NCBI GenBank assembly: GCA_964345225.1
Contig: CAYFQB010000011.1
Location: 26,620 to 90,619, forward strand
From: CAYFQB01 sp964345225
Lineage (GTDB): Bacteria > Nitrospirota > Thermodesulfovibrionia > Thermodesulfovibrionales > UBA6898
Direction of reading: 5' to 3'
DNA length: 64,000 nt
Position numbers and translations under genes: made by a program. Shown in pieces: positions 8,868 through 17,647 of the stretch. The notes under the pieces were generated by a model, which saw nothing but the letters and a program-made list of their open reading frames with translations, was not told the DNA's origin and made no database searches. Each line of letters begins with the position of its first letter. Position 1 is the first letter of the stretch.

Positions 8868-9569
8868 ATGAAAATAATTGAGAATATTCAACCTGAAATA
8901 AATACTGACAGAATAAGCCGTTTACTGGGGTACGGTAAAAAACGAAAACTTTCTAAGAGGATGACCAGGAATATCGAAAAATGTATTGAAAAATCATCAA
9001 ATTATATCAACCCTAGGATTGTCTTCACGGAAAAGAATATCAAGTCAGCAGAAGATGGGAAGTTGTTGCTTGATAAGAGTATTACCCTGAAAAGCAAAAA
9101 GATGACAAAAGCCCTGAAAAAATGTAATAGGGCAACTGTATTCCTGGCAACAATAGGGGAAAATATAGACTCTATTATGCATGAGCTTATTCTTAAGAAA
9201 AAGGTGACTCAAGCTTATATCTATGATACTATCGGCTCTGTTGCTGCAGAGAATATTGTGGATAAATTTCAGAAGGAGTTAGATATAGTCACAAGAAGAA
9301 GAGGGGAGATGACAACATTACGCTTCAGCCCCGGATACTGCGACTGGAATGTGCAGGAACAGAGGAAGTTATTTCAGATGCTCGACAACTCTTTGATCGA
9401 TGTTCATCTGAGTAAAAGTTGTATGATGACGCCAAGAAAAACCGTTTCAGGAATATTCGGCATAGGAAAGATTGACGAGATCACAAAAACTGAGACTAAT
9501 CCATGCATGCTCTGTGGGATGAAAAACTGTATAGCTCGCAGGACAGGAACTTGGTCGCAGGTGCGGTGA
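8868..9569 (+). CDS. MetH activation-domain-like protein (SAM-binding corrinoid reactivator candidate)
   Basis: 233 aa. The C-terminal half matches the activation domain of cobalamin-dependent methionine synthase: 'RFSPGYCDW' corresponds to the SAM-binding RxxxGY motif of MetH, and 'SCMMTPRKTVSGIFGIG' is also conserved. A cysteine cluster follows ('CMLCGMKNC', residues about 216-224) and might bind a metal. In MetH this domain reductively remethylates cob(II)alamin with SAM. As a free-standing protein at the head of a corrinoid methyltransferase operon it probably reactivates the corrinoid protein encoded at 13433. No RamA/RACo-type activator is seen in the window. It lies 9 bp upstream of the first MttB-like gene. 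Confidence 0.85.
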   Translation: MKIIENIQPEINTDRISRLLGYGKKRKLSKRMTRNIEKCIEKSSNYINPRIVFTEKNIKSAEDGKLLLDKSITLKSKKMTKALKKCNRATVFLATIGENIDSIMHELILKKKVTQAYIYDTIGSVAAENIVDKFQKELDIVTRRRGEMTTLRFSPGYCDWNVQEQRKLFQMLDNSLIDVHLSKSCMMTPRKTVSGIFGIGKIDEITKTETNPCMLCGMKNCIARRTGTWSQVR

Positions 9570-9578
9570 AGAACAACT

Positions 9579-11036
9579 GTGATAACTCGAAAAGGTCTTG
9601 AAGGCGGCTCTTACAAGCCCCTAAGTGAACAAGATATAAAGACAATCCATGAAGCCTCAATAAGAGTATTTACCGAAATCGGCATAAAGGTCAACCACCT
9701 GCACGCACGTGAACTATTCAGCTCAGCAGGGGCAAAGGTTGACCATAAAAGCGGTCTGGTCAAAATAGAACCTGAAATGTTTAAAGAAATAATAGAAAAA
9801 GCCCCCAATACGATCTGGATGCATGGAGGTAAGCCAGAAAACAGTCTTGAGGTAGGTGGGAAAAAGGTATATGCAGGCACAGGGGGTACTGCACTCTATA
9901 TTATGGATCCGGGAAGCAATGATAGAAGACGTGCAAAACTTGCTGATTTAAAGGATATAGCACGGGTTGTTGATACATTGGATAATATACATTTTTTTAT
10001 GCTTCCGATATTTCCGAGTGACGTGCCAGAAGAAGATGTTGACGTTAACAGGTTCGGGGTAGCACTTACTTACTGCAACAAACATGTAATGGGCGGTGTA
10101 TACACAGTTAATGGTGTCAGAAATGTCATAAAAATGGCTGAGATAATCGCTGGATCTAAGGAAGAGCTAAAGGAAAAACCGATTATATCGATGGTAACAT
10201 GCTGTGGTATCAGTCCCTTTGTACTCGACGATAAATACAGCGAATTGACAATTGAGGTAGCAAAGGCAGGAATCCCTGTTGTTACACCTGTTGAACCGCT
10301 ATGTGGGGCAACTTCACCGGTTACACTAGCAGGAAACCTTGTTGTTCAGAACGTAGATACACTGGCAGGGGTGATGCTCACACAGCTTGTAAATCCTGGT
10401 ACACCTGTATTTTACGGCTGTATTTCAAGTCTGGCGGACATGAAAGATATGAAATATCTGAGCGGTGCTGTTGAGATGGGGCTAATGAATGCTGCTGCCT
10501 CACAGCTGGCCCAGCATTATGGTCTTCCCTTCTATGCGACAGCAGGGATGTCTGATTCAAAGACGATAGATGCGCAGGCAGGGTATGAGTCAGCTATTAC
10601 AAGCCTTCTGGTTGCACTTGCCGGGGGGAACTGGATACATGATGCAGCAGGCTTTATTGAGTTCTGTATGTGTGCCAGCCTTGAAAAATATGTGGTCGAC
10701 AACGAAATACTGGGCATGGTAATGCGTGCAGTAAAGGGCATAGAAGTGAATCAGGAGACAATTGCATTCGAGACAATGAAAAAAATAGGTGCAGGAGGAC
10801 ACTTTGTTTCGTCCCGTCATACGCGTAAATTTATGCGTAGTGAACAGTTTATTCCTTTATTGTCTGACAGGAGTTCACGTAAGGAGTGGATTAAGCATGG
10901 ATCACGTGATTCACGTGATCGTGCCCGACAGATAGTACTTGAAATACTGGCCAGGCCTGAGATGCCGGCTATTTCGGATGATAAAAGGGAAAAAATAAGG
11001 ACTGAAATCCCGGGTATTAACACAAGCATTATCTGA
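9579..11036 (+). CDS. MttB-superfamily corrinoid methyltransferase 1 (non-pyrrolysine)
   Basis: 485 aa, full length for trimethylamine methyltransferase family proteins. Family blocks include 'YAGTGGTALYIMD', 'GVALTYCNKHVMGGVYT', 'VVTPVEPLCGATSPVTLAG' and 'LVNPGTPVFYGC'. The frame has no internal amber codon, so it is not a pyrrolysine MttB; it belongs with MtgB/MtpB/MtcB-like enzymes that demethylate glycine betaine, proline betaine or carnitine. It should transfer a methyl group from a quaternary amine to the corrinoid protein. The start is GTG with a weak Shine-Dalgarno. It differs substantially from the second copy at 11866, suggesting distinct substrates. Confidence 0.88.
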   Translation: MITRKGLEGGSYKPLSEQDIKTIHEASIRVFTEIGIKVNHLHARELFSSAGAKVDHKSGLVKIEPEMFKEIIEKAPNTIWMHGGKPENSLEVGGKKVYAGTGGTALYIMDPGSNDRRRAKLADLKDIARVVDTLDNIHFFMLPIFPSDVPEEDVDVNRFGVALTYCNKHVMGGVYTVNGVRNVIKMAEIIAGSKEELKEKPIISMVTCCGISPFVLDDKYSELTIEVAKAGIPVVTPVEPLCGATSPVTLAGNLVVQNVDTLAGVMLTQLVNPGTPVFYGCISSLADMKDMKYLSGAVEMGLMNAAASQLAQHYGLPFYATAGMSDSKTIDAQAGYESAITSLLVALAGGNWIHDAAGFIEFCMCASLEKYVVDNEILGMVMRAVKGIEVNQETIAFETMKKIGAGGHFVSSRHTRKFMRSEQFIPLLSDRSSRKEWIKHGSRDSRDRARQIVLEILARPEMPAISDDKREKIRTEIPGINTSII

Positions 11037-11051
11037 TGTGGAATATATGAA

Positions 11052-11861
11052 ATGATCATAATAGGTGAAAAAATAAATGCAACAGTTCCAAAGATAAAAG
11101 AAGCGATTTTAAATAAGGATGCAGATACGCTGGCACAGATGGCTATAGAGCAGGAAAAGGCCGGTGCTGAATTCATCGATATCAATGTAGGTACAGGTGA
11201 AGGAACTTTCAAAGATGAGATTAACAATATTGAATGGCTTGTTGGAATAGTGAAAGATAATGTGCAGGTGAGTCTATGCATCGACAGTGCAGATTACAGG
11301 GTGCTGGAAGCAGGGCTCAGGGCAGGAGGATACAGGGTTGGAATGATTAATTCAGTAAAGGCGACTGAAGAGAGCATCTCAGAGATAATGCCCCTAGCTT
11401 CAGAGCATGGGGTTTCAGTGGTTGCACTTGCCATGGATGAAAGCGGGATACCAAAAGAGGTTTCGGCTCGTATTCAGGCTTGCGAGAAGATCCTTAATAG
11501 TGCAGAGAAATATAAAATACCTGCAGAAAAAATATTTTTTGACCCCCTCGTCATGCCTGTAGGTACTGATAATTCTCAGGGAATGATAACTCTGAAGACT
11601 TTGCTCGAGATCAAAGGTCGCTTCACCAGTGCAAAGACTGTCCTTGCACTGAGCAATATTTCTTTCGGCCTCCCAAAACGTTCACTGGTCAATATTGCTT
11701 TGCTCCATATGGCACAGTTTCTTTCTGTGGATGCCCTCATAATCAATCCACTTGACAATAATGTTATGCACGCACTGCGTGCCGGAGAAGCGTTACTTGG
11801 AATTGACAGACATTGCAGAAAATATACACGTGCACTCAGGCAGAAAGGTGGAGTCGGGTGA
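11052..11861 (+). CDS. Methyltetrahydrofolate:corrinoid methyltransferase (MtvA/AcsE/MtgA-like)
   Basis: 269 aa, a pterin-binding TIM barrel. Signature segments are 'GEKINATVPKIKEAI' at the N-terminus, 'GAEFIDINVGTGEG' near 40 and 'LALSNISFGLPKRSLVN' near 198, whose Asn is the pterin-interacting residue in CFeSP methyltransferase. It should move the methyl group between the methylated corrinoid protein and tetrahydrofolate, feeding the methyl branch of the Wood-Ljungdahl pathway. It lies 15 bp after MttB1, with 4 bp to MttB2. This is not a folate-biosynthesis dihydropteroate synthase, given its context and the 'SNISFGLP' motif. Confidence 0.88.
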   Translation: MIIIGEKINATVPKIKEAILNKDADTLAQMAIEQEKAGAEFIDINVGTGEGTFKDEINNIEWLVGIVKDNVQVSLCIDSADYRVLEAGLRAGGYRVGMINSVKATEESISEIMPLASEHGVSVVALAMDESGIPKEVSARIQACEKILNSAEKYKIPAEKIFFDPLVMPVGTDNSQGMITLKTLLEIKGRFTSAKTVLALSNISFGLPKRSLVNIALLHMAQFLSVDALIINPLDNNVMHALRAGEALLGIDRHCRKYTRALRQKGGVG

Positions 11862-11865
11862 TATT

Positions 11866-13401
11866 ATGGTAAATGGCTTTAGAGAAGGTGTTGTTGTGAG
11901 AATTCCTTTTGAAAGACTGAACATCGATGAAATACGACTGCTGGACGAAACCTCAAGGAGGATTCTTGAAGAGACTGGTCTTCTCTGTTTTAACGAGGAG
12001 GCATCCGATATTTTTTCAAGACATGGATGTACTGTTCAGAGGCATGATGACCGATCTTCCAAAATAAAGATTCCTTCAATGGTTTTAAAAGAGGCGCTTA
12101 TATCAACTCCCCCGGTGGTAAAACTCGGAGCAAGGGATCCGAACAATACCCTTATACTAGACCCCAAGACTCCGCGTATCTATTTCGGGAGCGGCTCGGA
12201 AACGAATATCTGGCTTGATACAGAGCTGGAGGTCTTCACAAGTGAGAAGGACAGTGGACAAAGGAGGACCCTGCCGTTCTACATAGAGAAGCGAGGCTCT
12301 GTTGAACGTCTTGCTGTTGCAGCCAGACTTGCAGAAGAATTCGAAAACCTTGATTTCTTTATACGGCCGGTTAATATACAGGATGATGATATTAACGAAA
12401 ATAACCATGATGTTAATAAATTCTTTGTCTCACTGAACAATACAACCAAGCATGTACAGGCCGGATTGACGAACCTTTCCCAACTGGATAATGTTATAAA
12501 ACTTGCAGAAATCATTGCAGGAGGCAGAGAGGCTTTCAGAGAAAATCCTGTCATATCTTTTATTACGTGTACTGTTAAAAGTCCTCTGCAGATGGTTGAC
12601 GATGCGACACAGAAGCTCATTGAATTTGCCAGAAGGGGTTTGCCATTTGTGGTTTCAAGCTCGCCCCAGGGAGGCTCTACCGCCCCAATTCAGGAAGCAG
12701 GCATGGTTTCACAGATTAATGCTGAAATTCTCTCGGGCATTGCATTATCTCAGATGGTAAATCCAGGAACACCAGTTATATACGGCAGTGTGCCTGTTAG
12801 GGCGCGGATGGACAACCTGCATGATATGTATGGTGCACCTGAATTCAATCAGTACAACATTGATTGTGTACAGCTGGCGAGGTATTATAATATACCGTGT
12901 TATTCAACAGCTGGAGTTGGTGACTCACGTGTTCCCGGAATTCAGTCATCGATAGAAAAGCTTTTTACCCATATACCAATTGCTATGTCAGGTGCACAGT
13001 ATATACATTATGCTTTTGGTCTTCTGGACAGAACAAATACCTTTTGTCCTGTACAGGCGGTATTAGATAATCAACATATATCGATGATAAAGAGATTCTT
13101 ACAGTCACCAAGGGTAAGCAGGGAGGATATAATTGAATCTTTGGGCCAAATCAGCAGGGTTATGGATTCAAAACAGCGTTTATATGTCCGTTATGTACGT
13201 AAAAACCTTAGATCGGGGCAGATCTATTCGAACTATCCCTTTGAAAGCAGGGATGGCGAAGATCGGGTTATCGAAAAGGCACTCGAATACATGAACGAAC
13301 TGCTGTCAAGACCGGCAAAACCTGTCATATCTGAATTAGAGGGGAGGATTTTCGATACCATACCAGGACTGCTAACACGACTGCGAAGGAACTCATCTTA
13401 A
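11866..13401 (+). CDS. MttB-superfamily corrinoid methyltransferase 2 (non-pyrrolysine)
   Basis: 511 aa from the ATG at 11866, which follows an 'aaaggtggag' Shine-Dalgarno and lies 4 bp after the preceding stop. A longer frame opening at 11752 would overlap the previous gene and is unlikely. Family blocks are 'YFGSGSETNIWLD', 'FFVSLNNTTKHVQAGLTN', 'VVSSSPQGGSTAPIQEAG' and 'MVNPGTPVIYGSVP'. There is no internal amber codon. It carries about 25 more residues than MttB1, including a loop around 'SEKDSGQRRTLPFY'. Its presence next to MttB1 with a single corrinoid protein suggests either two substrates sharing one carrier or successive demethylations. Confidence 0.87.
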   Translation: MVNGFREGVVVRIPFERLNIDEIRLLDETSRRILEETGLLCFNEEASDIFSRHGCTVQRHDDRSSKIKIPSMVLKEALISTPPVVKLGARDPNNTLILDPKTPRIYFGSGSETNIWLDTELEVFTSEKDSGQRRTLPFYIEKRGSVERLAVAARLAEEFENLDFFIRPVNIQDDDINENNHDVNKFFVSLNNTTKHVQAGLTNLSQLDNVIKLAEIIAGGREAFRENPVISFITCTVKSPLQMVDDATQKLIEFARRGLPFVVSSSPQGGSTAPIQEAGMVSQINAEILSGIALSQMVNPGTPVIYGSVPVRARMDNLHDMYGAPEFNQYNIDCVQLARYYNIPCYSTAGVGDSRVPGIQSSIEKLFTHIPIAMSGAQYIHYAFGLLDRTNTFCPVQAVLDNQHISMIKRFLQSPRVSREDIIESLGQISRVMDSKQRLYVRYVRKNLRSGQIYSNYPFESRDGEDRVIEKALEYMNELLSRPAKPVISELEGRIFDTIPGLLTRLRRNSS

Positions 13402-13432
13402 TAAGTGAACGGGATTTGATTAAGGAGGTTAA

Positions 13433-14119
13433 ATGCAAGGAAAAGAAATAATAGGACTTATAAAGGAGAGTGTAATTCAGGGAAGAGTTAACAGTGAAGA
13501 TGAAGGTTTTGATGAGGGTTTTGAAGGAAAACCTGCAACTGTCGAACTGCTTCAAGAGGCGATTAATAAGAATATTGATGTAAAAGAGATTGTTATCGCC
13601 GGGTTGACCGAGGGGATGAACATTGTTGGAAAGAAATTTGAAGAAGGAATTTATCTGATTCCTGATATGCTCGCATCTGCTGAAGCAGTCGGATCTGCCA
13701 TGGATATGCTCGCACCCTATCTTGAGAAAGCTGGAGTAGAGAGTAAGGGTAAATTTGTAATTGCAACGGTCAAGGGCGACCTTCATGATATCGGAAAGAA
13801 TATAGTTACAATAATGCTGAGAGGAGCCGGGTATGATGTAATCGATCTCGGCACTGATGTATCTGCCGAAAAAATCGCTGAAACGGTAGAAAAACACAAG
13901 CCTAAATTCTTAGGTCTCTCGGCACTTCTGACCACAACCATGCGTGAAATGGAAAATTCCATAAATCTTCTTAATGATAAAGGACTTCGGAAGGGTATAA
14001 AAGTGCTAATCGGTGGTGCCCCTACTTCAAAAGAGTTCTCAGAAAAGATAGGCGCAGATACTCACTGTACAGATGCTTTTCAGGCTATTGAGTATACTAA
14101 TTCTATAACTGTTAAATGA
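13433..14119 (+). CDS. Corrinoid (cobalamin-binding) methyl-carrier protein, MttC/MtgC-like
   Basis: 228 aa. A helical cap domain (about 1-95) is followed by a Rossmann B12-binding domain with the base-off motif 'GDLHDIGKN' (D-x-H-x-x-G) near residue 117. Also present are 'GLSALLTTTM' near 160 and 'IGGAPTSKEFSEKIGAD' near 190. It accepts methyl groups from MttB-type enzymes and delivers them to the methyl-THF methyltransferase. An excellent Shine-Dalgarno (aaggagg) lies 4 bases before the ATG. The N-terminus has a short acidic insertion ('NSEDEGFDEGFEG') before the usual first helices. Confidence 0.92.
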   Translation: MQGKEIIGLIKESVIQGRVNSEDEGFDEGFEGKPATVELLQEAINKNIDVKEIVIAGLTEGMNIVGKKFEEGIYLIPDMLASAEAVGSAMDMLAPYLEKAGVESKGKFVIATVKGDLHDIGKNIVTIMLRGAGYDVIDLGTDVSAEKIAETVEKHKPKFLGLSALLTTTMREMENSINLLNDKGLRKGIKVLIGGAPTSKEFSEKIGADTHCTDAFQAIEYTNSITVK

Positions 14120-14126
14120 TAAGAAA

Positions 14127-14227
14127 TTTTATCCCGCGACGCTTCAAAAACACAGGGCTTTAGCCCGGTGATGAAGCGGGGCTCGGGGATTCAGCTCAGA
14201 AACCCCGGACTTTAGTCCGGGTGAGCT
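14127..14227. repeat. 101-bp dispersed double-hairpin repeat, copy 1
   Basis: Matches 25563-25663 with 6 mismatches in 101 bp and no gaps. It holds two stem-loops, each with an outer arm: cgcttc/gaagcg around gggct-tt-agccc, and agctc/gagct around cccggact-tt-agtccggg. It lies between the corrinoid protein gene and the SAM methyltransferase gene. The form suggests a REP/MITE-type element mobilised by a Y1 transposase; no transposase is in the window. Confidence 0.88.
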
Positions 14228-14267
14228 ACATTAATTAAGATGTATATAAAGAGAGGGGTTGATCATA

Positions 14268-15515
14268 ATGCCTGAGAAAAAACCTTATTCAGAGGCTGTG
14301 AGAACCGGACACTATGTAAAAAAGTCCGGACTAAGCGGCAAGTATGACAATGTAAGGCGCTTCTGGGAAGATGAGGTCACGAGGCTTTTTATAAGACCAT
14401 ATCTCAAAGAACTTGTCGACTGGAAAGCAAAGAAACTCCAGCGCCTGAGGATTCTCGATCTGGGATGCGGAAACGGAGACGGTTATGACCTGCTTATGGG
14501 CATAACTTCAAAGGATGTTGGAATATATGAATACTCTGTCGAGATTATCAACCAAGACATTATGGGAATGTACCTGGGTGTGGATATAAACGAAGACCTC
14601 CTGAGAGAGGCATTGGAATTTCATAATGGAAATGAGAAGGTCAGGTTCCAGCATGGCGATTTTTCCGATGGCATGCCTTTAGATGAACCGCCATTTGATA
14701 TTTATCTGACCTCATACGGCACACTTTCACATAATCATGATCAACAGACAGTAAAAATACTCTGTGACATAGCCCACCATTGTGATGAACATGCACTTGT
14801 CATATGTGACTGGCTTGGGAGATATTCTTACGAATGGCAGGATCTCTGGATAAAAGATCCAAAAGATGAAACATTCATGGATTATAGAATTTCTTATATT
14901 TATCCACCTGAAGAACGTGAAACCATTGATATTAAATCATTTCCGCTGCGTCTTATATCAAATAATGAGGCACTAAAAATCATAAAAACTGCAAGCACGG
15001 AATCAGGTGTTGAGATTAAAATTAAAAAAATCTTCGACAGGTCTGTATTTGTTGGACGTCATATGGACACAGCCGAATACAACCGTCACTGTCCTGTAAT
15101 ACGTGAGCCGGTTAATGCACTTCTCGAACCGAATGTGCGCACTGATCTGAGTTCACTTATTATTGATTACATACCAAAACAGGGATTCCATGAACTGAAT
15201 GAGTTCTTTGAAGGTTTTTCCATGTGCTGGAATTCACTTGTAAAACATACTATGGAATTCCTGTCAGAATTTCATGAACAAGCATCTATAGTTTTCGATT
15301 CTGTTGACATTCATACATTTTATCCGGAGTCTCTTAAGAATGCGGTGCAGATGATGAGGAAGGTGGTAAATGCTACGGGAGGCCTTCCTGGTGATTCACG
15401 GGCAAATATAATCGAGCCGCAGCTTGCCTTTGCCCTGAGGAAATTGGAGATGGACCTTCAGCCGGGATTGGGAGTTGGTCATGGACTTATATCTATCTTG
15501 GAAATAAATAAATAA
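14268..15515 (+). CDS. Class I SAM-dependent methyltransferase with large C-terminal extension
   Basis: 415 aa. Motif I 'ILDLGCGNGDGYDLL' is near residue 62, an acidic motif 'LGVDINEDLL' near 105, and 'FDIYLTSYGTLSHNHD' near 145. The SAM fold covers about 20-240. The C-terminal 170 residues ('FHELNEFFEGFSMCWNSLVKH' onward) match no family I recognise. The ATG at 14268 follows a 'gagagggg' Shine-Dalgarno; an in-frame TTG at 14259 is too close to that site. It lies downstream of the corrinoid operon but beyond a repeat. Involvement in the same pathway is possible but unproven. Confidence 0.75.
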   Translation: MPEKKPYSEAVRTGHYVKKSGLSGKYDNVRRFWEDEVTRLFIRPYLKELVDWKAKKLQRLRILDLGCGNGDGYDLLMGITSKDVGIYEYSVEIINQDIMGMYLGVDINEDLLREALEFHNGNEKVRFQHGDFSDGMPLDEPPFDIYLTSYGTLSHNHDQQTVKILCDIAHHCDEHALVICDWLGRYSYEWQDLWIKDPKDETFMDYRISYIYPPEERETIDIKSFPLRLISNNEALKIIKTASTESGVEIKIKKIFDRSVFVGRHMDTAEYNRHCPVIREPVNALLEPNVRTDLSSLIIDYIPKQGFHELNEFFEGFSMCWNSLVKHTMEFLSEFHEQASIVFDSVDIHTFYPESLKNAVQMMRKVVNATGGLPGDSRANIIEPQLAFALRKLEMDLQPGLGVGHGLISILEINK

Positions 15516-15530
15516 TTAATGACATTATCA

Positions 15531-15706
15531 TAAAGAGTAAGAAGTAAAAAGCAGGGTGCAAGGAGCAGGGAGCAGGGCGTAAAGAGTAAGAAGTTAGGAG
15601 TAAGGAGTAAGGGGTAAAAAGTAGGGAGTAGGCAGTAAGCAGTAATCAGTAAAAAGAGCGCTATGCACCGAGCGCTCTGCGCTATGCGAAGAGTAAACGG
15701 ACATCG
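15531..15706. repeat. G/A-rich short-sequence repeat tract with 'gcgct.tgcg' core
   Basis: The gap 15516-15759 is largely built of degenerate repeats: 'aagagtaagaagtaaaaag', 'caaggagcagggagcaggg', 'gtaaggagtaaggggtaa', and then a 45-bp unit (15651-15695) shared with 2577-2621. It lies between convergent genes. No coding signal is visible. Confidence 0.8.
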
Positions 15707-15759
15707 TAACCGTTACCATATGACGTAACCTTTTAGTTCTCAAGGGAGTAAGGAGATTA

Positions 15760-16188
15760 TTATTTACTCTGAACTTTCTTAATTTCCACAATAAATTCAG
15801 TAATCTTACCTTTTATCTCATCTCTGGCTCTGCGGAATTCGTTCATTATATATTCATCTGTCCCTATAGCGCCAACAGGGTCGACAATGGGCCAGTGAAT
15901 CCGTCTTATTTCCGGTGGAGTCCAGGGACATGAATCTTCTGCATTCCCACACAGGGTTATAACTACATCCATATTCCTTAATAATTCTTTATCTATTTCC
16001 TTTGATGTCTGTTTCGATATGTCTATTCCTATTTCCTGCATGACTTCAATTGCCCTTGGATGGACAAATGCAGAAAATAGCCCGGCACTGTAAGGTTCGA
16101 TTAAGCTTTTACCTAATTCCCTTACAAGACCTTCTGCCATCTGCGAACGGCATGAGTTAGCTGTACAGAGGAACATTACCTTAAGCAA
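15760..16188 (-). CDS. arsC: Arsenate reductase ArsC, low-molecular-weight-phosphatase (thioredoxin-linked) type
   Basis: 142 aa. The phosphatase loop C-x5-R is at residues 8-14 (Cys8, Arg14) within 'FLCTANSCRSQMAEG'. The two relay cysteines of the thioredoxin-coupled family are present at Cys80 and Cys87 in 'TLCGNAEDSCPWTPPE', followed by the Asp loop 'WPIVDPVG'. It reduces arsenate to arsenite. No arsenite exporter or ArsR gene is nearby. Start ATG at 16188; the Shine-Dalgarno is modest. Confidence 0.92.
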   Translation of the reverse strand: MLKVMFLCTANSCRSQMAEGLVRELGKSLIEPYSAGLFSAFVHPRAIEVMQEIGIDISKQTSKEIDKELLRNMDVVITLCGNAEDSCPWTPPEIRRIHWPIVDPVGAIGTDEYIMNEFRRARDEIKGKITEFIVEIKKVQSK

Positions 16189-16242
16189 TTGTCATCTCCG
16201 GCATTTTATCCGTCTTTGCATAGGACTATAATGGAACAGCTG

Positions 16243-17553
16243 TTACAGGTAATTAGCTGCAACAGCCGATAAACTGCTTCGTTCGCTTTTTGTTAAAGTA
16301 ATATGTCCGTGAATTTTCAGACCCTTAAGGCGTTCTGCTGAATATGTAAGACCATTGCTGCTCGAATCCAGATAGGGATTGTCAATCTGATATGGATCAC
16401 CGGTAAGAACCATCTTTGTCCCTTCACCTGAACGGCTTATTATGGTCTTGATTTCATGAGGGGTCAGATTCTGTGCCTCATCTACAATGATAAACTGTCC
16501 GGGAATTGAGCGTCCCCTGATATATGTTAGTGCTTCAAGTTCTACTAGATGGTTTTTAATCAGTTTTTCGACCAGCATGTGTATAGGGCCTTCTGTCTTT
16601 TGCTTGTGCTCATCTCTCATTAAGTAGGTCAGATTATCAAAAATAGGCTGCATCCAGAGTGAAAGTTTTTCGTCCTTTGAGCCCGGAAGATAACCGATAT
16701 CCTTACCAAGAGGCACAATAGGACGCGTAACGAGCATCTTTTCGTACTTTTTTTGTTTGATAATACTCTCCAGTCCTGCAGCAAGGGCTAATAAGGTCTT
16801 GCCAGTGCCTGCCTGGCCTACCAGTGTAACAAGTTCAACTGAATGATCGAGCAGAAGTTCAAGGGCAATACGTTGTTCCATGCTACGGGGTTTGATGTTC
16901 CATACACTCTCATAACTGGAATTGAGATGGTTAAGCATCTGATTTTCACCAACACGGGCTAAACCTTTATGCTTATCATTTGTTTCATCAACAAGAAGGA
17001 CGAATTCATTGATAATCAGATCCGGTACCTCTAATTTAATATAGTCATTACTAAAGAAATCATCGATAAACTTTCCTGGGACCTTTATCTCCCGATGACC
17101 GGCAAACAATTCATCAAAATTGACTTTCTGTTTCTCAAAGTCCATAACATCAATGCCAAGTGCATCTGCTTTCAGCCGGGCATTGATATCTTTTGAGACA
17201 AAAATTACCCGGTTTCCGCTGGTATAAAGACTATATGCAACTGAAAGAATACGGTTATCTGGAATTGAAAGATTAATGCCTGCATCGGATTTCAGATTCT
17301 GTTCTGTATCTATTTTAAGAATACCGCCGTTATCCATCTCTACACCGTCACCCAGTCTTCCTTTCATCCTCAGGCTGTCAAGATTTCGTATGACCTGTCT
17401 GGCATTTCGGCCCATCTCATTGTTGACGGATTTGAAGCTGTCCAGTTCTTCTATAACTGTCATGGGTAACACTACAATATTGTCAGCGAATGAATGAATG
17501 GAGTCTGCATTATGCAGAAGTACGTTTGTATCAAGCACAAAATATTTTTTCAT
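16243..17553 (-). CDS. PIN domain-PhoH family ATPase (YlaK-like)
   Basis: 436 aa. An N-terminal PIN nuclease-like domain has 'YFVLDTNVLLHNADS' near residue 4 and 'LPMTVIEELDSFK' near 30. A C-terminal PhoH ATPase has Walker A 'GQAGTGKT' near 244 and Walker B 'FIIVDEAQNLTP' near 345. The PIN acidic residues (Asp8, Glu35) look intact. PhoH2-type proteins couple an RNA helicase-like ATPase to a PIN ribonuclease. It is followed by arsC on the same strand and divergent from the ABC exporter genes. Confidence 0.93.
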   Translation of the reverse strand: MKKYFVLDTNVLLHNADSIHSFADNIVVLPMTVIEELDSFKSVNNEMGRNARQVIRNLDSLRMKGRLGDGVEMDNGGILKIDTEQNLKSDAGINLSIPDNRILSVAYSLYTSGNRVIFVSKDINARLKADALGIDVMDFEKQKVNFDELFAGHREIKVPGKFIDDFFSNDYIKLEVPDLIINEFVLLVDETNDKHKGLARVGENQMLNHLNSSYESVWNIKPRSMEQRIALELLLDHSVELVTLVGQAGTGKTLLALAAGLESIIKQKKYEKMLVTRPIVPLGKDIGYLPGSKDEKLSLWMQPIFDNLTYLMRDEHKQKTEGPIHMLVEKLIKNHLVELEALTYIRGRSIPGQFIIVDEAQNLTPHEIKTIISRSGEGTKMVLTGDPYQIDNPYLDSSSNGLTYSAERLKGLKIHGHITLTKSERSSLSAVAANYL

Positions 17554-17647
17554 TATTTTGATATGTATTATAATTTAAACTCTGAATCATTTAAAGAATA
17601 AAGATATAATCCTTACCAAGTTTATCAATATCTGTTAAAATTTTTAT

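Noticed and set aside
11752..11865. Upstream extension of MttB2
   Set aside because: It overlaps the preceding methyltransferase gene by over 100 bp, while the ATG at 11866 has a good ribosome-binding site.
9579..13401. Pyrrolysine-encoding amber codon in the MttB genes
   Set aside because: Both frames are open from start to stop; no internal TAG is present.
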